Assembly: GCA_964420995.1 (NCBI GenBank)
Contig: CAYQUX010000021.1
Coordinates: 9,077-73,076, forward strand
Length of the DNA stretch: 64,000 bases
Source of the DNA: Leptolinea sp964420995
Lineage (GTDB): Bacteria; Chloroflexota; Anaerolineae; Anaerolineales; Anaerolineaceae
Reading direction: 5' to 3'
The translations under genes were made by a program, and so were the position numbers. The notes under the pieces are model-generated. The model was given only the letters and a program-made list of their open reading frames with translations. It was not told the origin of the DNA and did no database searches. Positions 1 through 7,974 of this stretch are shown here, one piece after another; the first letter of the stretch is position 1; each line of letters begins with the position of its first letter.

Positions 1-88
1 GTTTTCCTCTCACCAGGTCAATCACCAGGCGAACTTTCTGGGCAGAGACAGATGAGTTAGATAATTTCGCTCGAATATCTGTTGCCAT
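1..88 (-). CDS. rplV: 50S ribosomal protein L22 (N-terminal part, cut by window edge)
   Basis: The ATG at 86-88 opens a frame that runs off the window after 29 residues. It begins MATDIRAKLSNSSVSAQKVR, followed by LVIDLVRGK, the typical start of L22, which lines the peptide exit tunnel of the large subunit. It follows rpsS by three bases in the standard S10-operon order, so the two are almost certainly co-translated. Only the N-terminus is visible, so completeness cannot be judged. Confidence 0.9.
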   Translation of the reverse strand, partial: MATDIRAKLSNSSVSAQKVRLVIDLVRGK

Positions 89-91
89 GGC

Positions 92-376
92 TTATTTTGC
101 TGCCTTTCCCGATGCCTTCTCTGAGAGGTGGCCGCGGAAGTGGCGGGTCGGGGCGAATTCGCCCAATTTGTGACCTACCATGTTTTCAGTAACATAGATC
201 GGAACATGGCGCCGGCCGTCATGTACGGCAATGGTGTGACCGACCATCTGGGGGAAGATGGTGCTGGCCCGGCTCCAGGTGCGAATGACTTTCTTTTCGC
301 CCTTGGTGTTCATAACTTCGATCTTTTTCAAAAGCTTGGGCTCAATGAATGGCCCTTTTTTCAGCGATCGTGACAT
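92..376 (-). CDS. rpsS: 30S ribosomal protein S19
   Basis: The 94-residue product has the usual S19 length. It starts MSRSLKKGPF and carries the conserved segments RASTIFPQMVGHTIAVHDG and GHKLGEFAPTRHFRGH. S19 binds the 3' domain of 16S rRNA in the head of the small subunit with S13. A GAGGG Shine-Dalgarno lies about nine bases upstream. It sits between rplB and rplV, as in the classical S10 operon. Nothing unusual is seen. Confidence 0.98.
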   Translation of the reverse strand: MSRSLKKGPFIEPKLLKKIEVMNTKGEKKVIRTWSRASTIFPQMVGHTIAVHDGRRHVPIYVTENMVGHKLGEFAPTRHFRGHLSEKASGKAAK

Positions 377-408
377 AAGTGCGTCCCTCTTTCTCGCTTA
401 ATCTCGGT

Positions 409-1245
409 TTAACGGTTGCCCGCAGTACGGCGGCGAACAATAAACTTGTCGCTGACTTTGTTGCGGCGGGTCTTATAACCACGGGTAGGACGGCCCCAGG
501 GGCTCTTGGGACTAGGCATACCGGCAGGCTGGCGGCCTTCACCACCACCATGCGGATGGTCCCGCGGTGACATAGCTGTTCCACGAACGGTCGGGCGGAT
601 ACCCAGATGACGTTTGCGTCCGGCTTTGCCAAGTTTGATATTGCTATGATCCACATTGCCAACCTGGCCGATGGTGGCATAGCATACCTGGGCTACCAGG
701 CGGACTTCACCGGATGGCAGACGGATCTGCGCGTAATCGCCTTCTTTGGCCAGCAACTGCGCGGCAGAACCGGCAGAGCGTACCAGTTGGCCGCCCTTAC
801 CCGGTTTCAGTTCGACATTGTGAACCAGTGTACCCACCGGAATATTGGCGATGGGCAGGCTGTTTCCGGTACGGATTTCAGCCTGGGGGCCCGAGAGGAT
901 CGAATCTCCAACTTTCAGGCCAAGCGGGGCAACGATGTAGCGTTTTTCGCCGTCAGCGTAAACAATAAGCGCCAGGCGGGCGGTGCGATTGGGATCATAT
1001 TCGATCGCGGCCACTTTTCCCGGAATGGACAGCTTGTTGCGTTTGTAATCAACCAGGCGGATGTACTGCTTGGTACCGCCGCCCTGATGGCGAACAGTAA
1101 CCCGGCCGTAACTGTTGCGGCCGCCGTGAGACTGCCGGAAAACGATCAAGGAACGTTCCGGCTTGCTCTTGGTGATTTCTTCAAAGGTGTACCCGGTCAT
1201 GTTGCGCAGACTGGGTGTGATGGGTTTGTAAACTTTAACAGCCAT
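409..1245 (-). CDS. rplB: 50S ribosomal protein L2
   Basis: The 278-residue protein matches full-length L2. It has the N-terminal MAVKVYKPITPSLR segment and the C-terminal SPRDHPHGGGEGR loop, which reaches the peptidyl-transferase centre; the conserved histidines are present. The tail TRGYKTRRNKVSDKFIVRRR is basic, as expected. Its ATG overlaps the last base of the rplW stop (TAATG), which implies translational coupling. A GGGGTGGAG ribosome-binding site lies inside the end of rplW. Confidence 0.98.
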   Translation of the reverse strand: MAVKVYKPITPSLRNMTGYTFEEITKSKPERSLIVFRQSHGGRNSYGRVTVRHQGGGTKQYIRLVDYKRNKLSIPGKVAAIEYDPNRTARLALIVYADGEKRYIVAPLGLKVGDSILSGPQAEIRTGNSLPIANIPVGTLVHNVELKPGKGGQLVRSAGSAAQLLAKEGDYAQIRLPSGEVRLVAQVCYATIGQVGNVDHSNIKLGKAGRKRHLGIRPTVRGTAMSPRDHPHGGGEGRQPAGMPSPKSPWGRPTRGYKTRRNKVSDKFIVRRRTAGNR

Positions 1246-1547
1246 TACTCCACCCCTTCAAACATAGGGATTCGGGCATCAGCGGGTAACGTCACAATGG
1301 CTTTCTTGTAACCGCTGTTGCGAACAGTTAACCGTCGACTGCGGGCACGGCGGGTGCGTTTCGCAGGAGCATTTACCACATTCACCGAAAGGACTGTTAC
1401 ATTGAATACTTTTTCGACGGCATCTTTCACCATGGTTTTGGTGGCATCATGAGCCACTTCAAACACATACTGGTGCAGTTTGCCAACCATATAGTTGGAT
1501 TTTTCTGTAACAATCGGCCGGCGGAGTACTTCGTAAAGTGTTGTCAT
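1245..1547 (-). CDS. rplW: 50S ribosomal protein L23
   Basis: L23 sits at the peptide exit and docks trigger factor and SRP. The frame stays open upstream to 1619, but the start is placed at the ATG 1545-1547 because the product then begins MTTLYEVLRRPIVTEKS, the family N-terminus, and a GGAGG sequence lies eight bases before it. This gives 100 residues, the usual length. The basic loop KRTRRARSRR and the segment YKKAIVTLP are typical. The longer version would run back into rplD. Confidence 0.95.
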   Translation of the reverse strand: MTTLYEVLRRPIVTEKSNYMVGKLHQYVFEVAHDATKTMVKDAVEKVFNVTVLSVNVVNAPAKRTRRARSRRLTVRNSGYKKAIVTLPADARIPMFEGVE

Positions 1548-1560
1548 GTCAGCCTCCAAC

Positions 1561-2196
1561 CTAACCCAGATTCGTGGCGATAACATCCAGGGCTGCCATT
1601 GGCAGTACCAGTTTGTCAAACACCATCAAATCGCGGATATTGAGGTAACCGGCCATCAGGACTTTGGTATCAGGCAGGTTATTGGTTGACCGGATGATCC
1701 ATTCGCTGGATTCATTTTTCTCAGGAATAACAACCAGAGCGCTTGACTGACCAACAAGGCTGTTGAGAGCCGCGGCCATCATGCGGGTTTTGGGTTCTTT
1801 GAGTTTCATATCGTCAACAACAACGATATTCAATTCCTGGGCTTTGACGGTCAAAGCGGAACGGATGGCCGCGCGGCGCATTTTCAGCGGCATGGCCTGG
1901 GTATACAGATGCGGATGGGGTGTATGAGCTCCGCCGCCACCCTTCCATACGGGTGAACGGGATGAACCCTGGCGGGCGCGTCCGGTACCCTTCTGGCGCC
2001 ACGGCTTCTTACCGCCGCCCCTGACCTCGCCACGGGTTTTCGTGTCGTGGGTTCCTAAACGAGCATTGGCCATCTGGCGCTGAAACGCCTGGTGCATCAA
2101 ATCAAGGTTAATGGGGGCTTCAAAAACCGCAGCCGGCAATTCCACCGTGCGAACTTTCTTACCTTCCATGTTCAAGACATCTACTTGCATAGTCAT
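1561..2196 (-). CDS. rplD: 50S ribosomal protein L4
   Basis: The 211-residue product has the L4 loop GTHDTKTRGEVRGGGKKPWR followed by QKGTGRARQGSSRSP, the extension that lines the exit tunnel. In many bacteria L4 represses its own S10 operon by binding the mRNA leader; nothing in this sequence proves that here. Two in-frame ATGs lie six bases apart (2196 and 2190). A GAGGAG motif sits just before the first, so either may be used. Confidence 0.97.
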   Translation of the reverse strand: MTMQVDVLNMEGKKVRTVELPAAVFEAPINLDLMHQAFQRQMANARLGTHDTKTRGEVRGGGKKPWRQKGTGRARQGSSRSPVWKGGGGAHTPHPHLYTQAMPLKMRRAAIRSALTVKAQELNIVVVDDMKLKEPKTRMMAAALNSLVGQSSALVVIPEKNESSEWIIRSTNNLPDTKVLMAGYLNIRDLMVFDKLVLPMAALDVIATNLG

Positions 2197-2232
2197 TTAC
2201 TCCTCGTGCGGGATAGGCAGGCAAAGCAGCGC

Positions 2233-2862
2233 CTACTGTTTCCGCGCCTCCTTGACCATGACCAGACCGTTGCGGGAGCCGGGGACGGCACCGCGCACGC
2301 CGATCAGATTTCGTTCAACGTCAACAAGTACAACTTTCAGGTTCTGCGCGGTTACCCGGTCATCGCCCATATGACCTGCACCACGAGCACCCTTGTAAAC
2401 ACGACCTGGTGTTGTGCCAGAGCCGCGGGAACCAGGCGCGCGTTCGCGGTCTGATTGACCATGAGTGGCAGGGCCGCCGCGGAAATGGTAGCGTTTCACG
2501 CCACCCTGGAAGCCTTTACCTTTGCTGGTACCAATGACATCCACGAAATCACCCGCGGTGAACAGATCAACTTTGACCTGGTCTCCAATGGTAACCTGTG
2601 GATCTTTGACTGCGAATTCGCGAAGGAATCGCAGCGGGGGGATGTTGCTCTTTTTCAGGTGGCCTAGCTCACCGCCAGCCAACCTCTTCGGCTTTACTTC
2701 GTCAAAACCAAGCTGCACGGCCGAATAACCTTCTTTTTCGGGCGTGCGCACCTGGGTAACGAAACATGGCCCAGCTTCGATGATTGTGACCGGAACAGCC
2801 GCGCCGTTCTCATCGAAAATCTGGGTCATGCCGATTTTCTTCCCAATGAGCCCTTTCAACAT
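2233..2862 (-). CDS. rplC: 50S ribosomal protein L3
   Basis: The 209-residue protein starts MLKGLIGKKIGMTQIFDENG and has the L3 signature GTSKGKGFQGGVKRYHFRGG and the downstream GSGTTPGRVYKG region, which approaches the peptidyl-transferase centre. A GAAGGAG ribosome-binding site lies seven bases upstream. It is separated from rpsJ by 333 bases holding a candidate promoter and hairpins. In many S10 operons this gap is short, so rplC may head its own transcription unit. Confidence 0.98.
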   Translation of the reverse strand: MLKGLIGKKIGMTQIFDENGAAVPVTIIEAGPCFVTQVRTPEKEGYSAVQLGFDEVKPKRLAGGELGHLKKSNIPPLRFLREFAVKDPQVTIGDQVKVDLFTAGDFVDVIGTSKGKGFQGGVKRYHFRGGPATHGQSDRERAPGSRGSGTTPGRVYKGARGAGHMGDDRVTAQNLKVVLVDVERNLIGVRGAVPGSRNGLVMVKEARKQ

Positions 2863-2955
2863 CTCAGTTTTCTCCTTCGATCAGTATTTCTTGACGAGAC
2901 TGTCAGCCTGGGCTAGGCTGCATCATCTCCGTTCGCAAAGCAGTCGGCAGGTTTT

Positions 2956-2975
2956 CGGCGGTCTCTAAACCACCG
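2956..2975 (-). other. Leader hairpin upstream of rplC
   Basis: On the minus strand CGGTGGT and ACCGCCG flank the six-base loop TTAGAG, giving a seven-pair stem with one G-U pair. It lies in the long untranslated leader between the candidate promoter at 3021-3029 and rplC, where an autoregulatory structure for L4 or L3 would be expected. That role is inference from position only. Confidence 0.35.
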
Positions 2976-3020
2976 GAGGAACTTGCTCTTACTTTGCCCC
3001 TGTACGTATTAAGCGTACCG

Positions 3021-3029
3021 AGTATAACA
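3021..3029 (-). promoter_or_regulatory. Candidate extended -10 promoter for the rplC-rplV genes
   Basis: On the minus strand the sequence reads TGT followed by TATACT, an extended -10 motif, with no good -35 box. Transcription would begin about 150 bases before rplC and give a long structured leader. A short inverted repeat (CTGGT, ACCAG) lies immediately upstream. The genes could equally be read through from the str promoter. Confidence 0.4.
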
Positions 3030-3106
3030 CTACTCTGGTTTTTATACCAGACTCACCCGGGAAACCCCGGGGTAAATCACATTTGAATGCTCCTTTGTTC
3101 CGCTCA

Positions 3107-3168
3107 TCATTCTGAGCGAAGCATAGGATCTCATCAATTGACAAGACGCTGCGCTTCGTTCAGGATGA
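3107..3168. repeat. REP-like imperfect inverted repeat between rpsJ and rplC
   Basis: The arms TCATTCTGAGCGAAGC (3107-3122) and GCTTCGTTCAGGATGA (3153-3168) are inverted copies differing at two positions, with a 30-base spacer. A related single arm (CACTTCGTTCAGCATGA) occurs near 44.23 kb, so this is a dispersed repeat. Similar motifs are common intergenic repeats in many bacterial genomes. It interrupts an otherwise compact ribosomal cluster. Confidence 0.5.
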
Positions 3169-3195
3169 ATGGTAAAGGATTGTAAAAAACTGTCG

Positions 3196-3504
3196 TTATA
3201 TCTTGATCTCGATATCAACGCCCGCGGGCAGGTTGAGACGCATCAGCATATCAATGGTTTTGGAATCAGGTTCCAATACATCGATCATGCGGTTGTGGGT
3301 GCGGATCTCAAAATGTTCGTGAGAGTCTTTATCAATAAAGGATGAACGGCGGACAGTGAACCGCTCAATCTTGGTGGGAAGCGGGACAGGTCCTACAACC
3401 TGCGCGCCGCTGCGCTCAGCGGTTTCCACGATGCGTTTGGCTGATTGATCCAACACACGGTGGTCATACGCCTTCAATCGGATACGGATTTTTTGTTTTG
3501 CCAT
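3196..3504 (-). CDS. rpsJ: 30S ribosomal protein S10
   Basis: S10 is a ribosomal protein of the 30S head that also joins NusB in transcription antitermination. The start is set at ATG 3502-3504, giving 102 residues beginning MAKQKIRIRLKAYDH, the standard S10 N-terminus. A second ATG lies directly before it and the frame is open further upstream into the tuf terminus, but that extension is not conserved in S10. VVGPVPLPTKIERFTV and RTHNRMIDVLEP are recognisable. An AGGTG lies just upstream, in the 10-base gap after tuf. Confidence 0.97.
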   Translation of the reverse strand: MAKQKIRIRLKAYDHRVLDQSAKRIVETAERSGAQVVGPVPLPTKIERFTVRRSSFIDKDSHEHFEIRTHNRMIDVLEPDSKTIDMLMRLNLPAGVDIEIKI

Positions 3505-3514
3505 CATGGAACAC

Positions 3515-4717
<1,203 letters not shown>

Positions 4718-4760
4718 ATGGTACGCTTCTCCTTAATAATATCAGGTAGTAGTAGTTGGA

Positions 4761-6830
4761 TTATTTCAAAACTTTTTCCGCTACCGATTCGGAAACCGGT
4801 GCGTAATGATCGAATTCCATGGTGAACACGCCTCTGCCCTGGGTTGATGAACGCAGGTCGGTGGCATATCCGAACATTTCGGCCAGCGGCACATGACAGC
4901 GAACCGCCTGGGCGTTTCCAGGGCGGATTTCCGTGGCCTGGATAATTCCACGGCGTGAGCTGAGCTGTCCCAGAACGTCACCGAAGAATTCTTCCGGAAC
5001 AACAGCTTCCACTTTCATGATGGGTTCCAGTAAAACGGGGGAGCCTTTCTGCATGGCTTCCTTGAAACCGAGAATGGCAGCCATTTTGAAGGACATTTCA
5101 CTGGAATCGACTTCGTGGAAGGATCCGTCGATCAATTGAACTTTAATATCAGTCACCGGATAACCACCCAGCACACCGCTTTCCACGGCTTCCTTGACAC
5201 CTTTTTCCACCGCGGGGATGTACTCCCGGGGAATAGCACCGCCGGTGATCTTGTCCTCAAAGACAATACCGCTGCCGGTATCACCAATTTCCAGATTGAA
5301 AACCACATGTCCGTACTGGCCATGGCCGCCGGATTGCTTGGCGTATTTATAGGAGCATTTCTGCACCGGCCGGGTAATGGTTTCACGGTACGCTACGCGG
5401 GGTTTCCCAATGTTCGCCTGAACACGGAATTCGCGCAGCATACGATCAACCAGAACATCAAGGTGAAGCTCGCCCATACCTTTGATGATGGTCTGACCGG
5501 TGTTTTCATCGGTTTGAACCTGGAAGGTCGGGTCTTCTTCAGAAAGTTTCTGTAATGCTTCGGCCATCTTATCCTGGTCAGCCGTGGTTTTCGGTTCAAT
5601 AGCCACCGAAATTACCGGTTCAGGGAAGGTGATGGCTTCGAGAGCGATGGGTTCTGCCGCGTCGCAAAGCGTGTCGCCGGTGAAGCTTTCTTTCAGGCCA
5701 AGCACGGCAGCTATATCCCCTGCCAGCACTTCCTGTATATCCTCGCGCCGGTCGGCGTACATGCGGATCAGGCGGCCGATGCGTTCTTTGCGACCTTTGA
5801 CCGAGTTATAGACCATGGTTCCCGTAGCCAATCTGCCGGAATATACACGGAAGTAAGCCAGGCGGCCCACATAGGGATCGGTCACAATTTTGAAAACCAA
5901 CGCGCTCATGGGGGCGTCATCTTCGGCAGGTCGGGCAACCTCTTCGCCGTTGTTCGGGTTGGTTCCCTTAACAGCCGCGATATCGAGCGGTGAAGGCAGG
6001 TAGTCAATTACAGCATCCAACACCTGTTGAACACCCTTGTTCTTTAAGGAGGAGCCGGTAAACACGGCTGTCGCCCGGTTTTCAAGAATCCCTTTGCGCA
6101 GAGCGGCTTTTAACTCGTCAATGCTGATGTTTTCGCCTTCCAGGAATTTGACCGTCAGGTCGTCATCCAGTTCAGCAATTTTTTCCAGCATCGCCGCGTG
6201 GGCTTCTTGCGCCTGGGCTTTCAGGTCGGCAGGAATTTCATCGTAGGTTTCTTCTTTCCCAAGTTCATCTTCATAGAAGATGGCTTTCATGGTCAAAAGA
6301 TCAATAATGCCTTTGAAATTCGATTCGGCTCCAATGGGAAGCTGCATGGCGATGGCGTTCGCACCAAGACGCTGACGAATGCTGTCAATGGTTCTTTCAA
6401 AGCTCGCGCCAATGCGATCCATTTTGTTGGCAAAACAGATGCGCGGTACGTTATACCGGTCAGCCTGCCGCCAGACGGTTTCGCTCTGCGGCTCAACGCC
6501 CTGAACAGAATCAAAAACTACTACGCCGCCGTCCAATACGCGCAAAGAGCGTTGAACTTCAGCTGTGAAATCAATATGCCCGGGAGTATCAATAACATTG
6601 ATTTGATACCCCTTCCATTCCGCTGTAACAGCCGCAGACACGATGGTAATACCCCGTTCGCGTTCCTGGACCATCCAATCGGTGACAGTATTGCCTTCAT
6701 CGACATTTCCCAACCGGTAGGTCTTGCCCGTGTAGAACAGGATCCGCTCGGTGGTGGTGGTCTTTCCGGCATCAATATGAGCAATAATACCTATATTACG
6801 GTATCGCTCCAGGGGGTAATTACGCGCCAT
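4761..6830 (-). CDS. fusA: Translation elongation factor G
   Basis: EF-G is the GTPase that drives translocation and, with RRF, ribosome recycling. The 689 residues are full length. G1 AHIDAGKTT, RGITI (G2), DTPGHIDF (G3) and NKMDR (G4) are present; domain IV carries the GGHGQYGHV and GGAIPREYIPAVEKG segments. A CAGG site lies seven bases before the ATG. It lies between rpsG and tuf as in the classical str operon. Confidence 0.98.
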   Translation of the reverse strand: MARNYPLERYRNIGIIAHIDAGKTTTTERILFYTGKTYRLGNVDEGNTVTDWMVQERERGITIVSAAVTAEWKGYQINVIDTPGHIDFTAEVQRSLRVLDGGVVVFDSVQGVEPQSETVWRQADRYNVPRICFANKMDRIGASFERTIDSIRQRLGANAIAMQLPIGAESNFKGIIDLLTMKAIFYEDELGKEETYDEIPADLKAQAQEAHAAMLEKIAELDDDLTVKFLEGENISIDELKAALRKGILENRATAVFTGSSLKNKGVQQVLDAVIDYLPSPLDIAAVKGTNPNNGEEVARPAEDDAPMSALVFKIVTDPYVGRLAYFRVYSGRLATGTMVYNSVKGRKERIGRLIRMYADRREDIQEVLAGDIAAVLGLKESFTGDTLCDAAEPIALEAITFPEPVISVAIEPKTTADQDKMAEALQKLSEEDPTFQVQTDENTGQTIIKGMGELHLDVLVDRMLREFRVQANIGKPRVAYRETITRPVQKCSYKYAKQSGGHGQYGHVVFNLEIGDTGSGIVFEDKITGGAIPREYIPAVEKGVKEAVESGVLGGYPVTDIKVQLIDGSFHEVDSSEMSFKMAAILGFKEAMQKGSPVLLEPIMKVEAVVPEEFFGDVLGQLSSRRGIIQATEIRPGNAQAVRCHVPLAEMFGYATDLRSSTQGRGVFTMEFDHYAPVSESVAEKVLK

Positions 6831-6879
6831 TCAAAAACCTGCTACTCTCTTCTCTACTCTTCTTAATAATCCAGACTGA

Positions 6880-7350
6880 CTAGGCGCGGTAATGTGAAAA
6901 AGCGCGGTTGGCTTCTGCCATCTTGTGGGTCTCTTCACGTTTGCGAACAGAGGCGCCCTGATTATTGGAGGCATCCAAAATTTCAGCGGATAATTTGTCT
7001 GCGAAGGAGCGACCGGTGCGGGATTTAGCCGCATCGATGATCCAGCGCATCGCCAGAGTTAACCGGCGGGACGAGGGGACTTCCATGGGGACCTGATAGG
7101 TGGCACCACCCACACGCCGCGGGCGCACTTCCATGATCGGGCCGACGTTTTTCAGGGCCAGGTCGTACACTTCAACCGGATTCTTGCCGGTTTTTTCCTG
7201 GACCATGTCCATGGCATCGTAGATCAGGGATTCGGCGGTGCTTTTCTTTCCACGGCGCATAACGCGGTGGATCAGCAACTGCAAAGGAACGCTGGAATAC
7301 TTGCGATCCGGATAAACTTCACGTGCTTCGGGTTTATTGCGTCGAGACAT
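6880..7350 (-). CDS. rpsG: 30S ribosomal protein S7
   Basis: The 156-residue protein is the primary 16S rRNA binder of the 30S head. It starts MSRRNKPEAREVYPDRKY and has the conserved GGATYQVPMEV loop and the LTLAMRWIIDAA helix. A GGAGAG ribosome-binding site lies nine bases upstream. S7 is the usual translational repressor of str operons; no matching structure was identified in the 32-base gap after rpsL. Confidence 0.98.
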   Translation of the reverse strand: MSRRNKPEAREVYPDRKYSSVPLQLLIHRVMRRGKKSTAESLIYDAMDMVQEKTGKNPVEVYDLALKNVGPIMEVRPRRVGGATYQVPMEVPSSRRLTLAMRWIIDAAKSRTGRSFADKLSAEILDASNNQGASVRKREETHKMAEANRAFSHYRA

Positions 7351-7382
7351 ACCACTCTCTCCGGTTAAGTTTCTCTAGTAGA

Positions 7383-7796
7383 TTATTTCGGCTGTTTGGC
7401 GCCGTATTTGGAACGAGCCTGAGACCGTTTGGCTACGCCAGTCGTGTCCAGGGTGCCGCGGACAATGTGGTAACGCACACCGGGCAGGTCTTTTACACGA
7501 CCACCGCGCACGAGTACCACAGAGTGCTCCTGCAGCTGATGGCCTTCACCGGGGATGTACGCTGTTACTTCGATACCGTTGGACAGGCGCACACGGGCGA
7601 TTTTTCGCAGAGCGGAATTCGGTTTTTTCGGTGTCATGGTACGCACAACAGTGCAAACACCACGTTTCTGCGGAGCGCCGTCCTGCTTTTCACGGCGTTG
7701 TTTTACCGTGTTGAGGGTATATAGCAAAGCGGGGGCTTTGCTCTTTACTTTTTTGGTCTGGCGACCTTTGCGGATCAATTGATTGATGGTAGGCAC
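7383..7796 (-). CDS. rpsL: 30S ribosomal protein S12
   Basis: S12 monitors the decoding centre. The start is taken as GTG 7794-7796, giving a 137-residue product that begins M(V)PTINQLIRKGR, the S12 N-terminus; a GGAGAG site sits five bases before this GTG. An in-frame ATG at 7868 would add 24 residues with no S12 similarity. The decoding loops TPKKPNSALRKIARV and EHSVVLVRGGRVKDLPGVRY are intact. It is the first gene after the str promoter at 7946-7974. Confidence 0.96.
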   Translation of the reverse strand: MPTINQLIRKGRQTKKVKSKAPALLYTLNTVKQRREKQDGAPQKRGVCTVVRTMTPKKPNSALRKIARVRLSNGIEVTAYIPGEGHQLQEHSVVLVRGGRVKDLPGVRYHIVRGTLDTTGVAKRSQARSKYGAKQPK

Positions 7797-7945
7797 GTCT
7801 TCTCTCCAAAAAAAACCATCTCGAATAATTTCTGATTGTTGCCCTGTTCTTCCAAACAGCAAGGCCATCTTAAGCTTGCTATGATGGCCTCACCTTTAAC
7901 CATTCGGTTTCAGAATCGAGGGCGGATACAAGGCAACGGAGGGCG

Positions 7946-7974
7946 ATTATAGCACGGGGTTAAACCACCGTCAA
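7946..7974 (-). promoter_or_regulatory. Strong promoter for the str genes, overlapping the rpoB stop codon
   Basis: On the minus strand TTGACG (7969-7974) and TATAAT (7946-7951) are separated by exactly 17 bases, close to the sigma-70 consensus. The -35 box includes the rpoB TGA stop (7971-7973). The predicted transcript has an untranslated leader of roughly 140 bases before the rpsL GTG. Confidence 0.8.
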
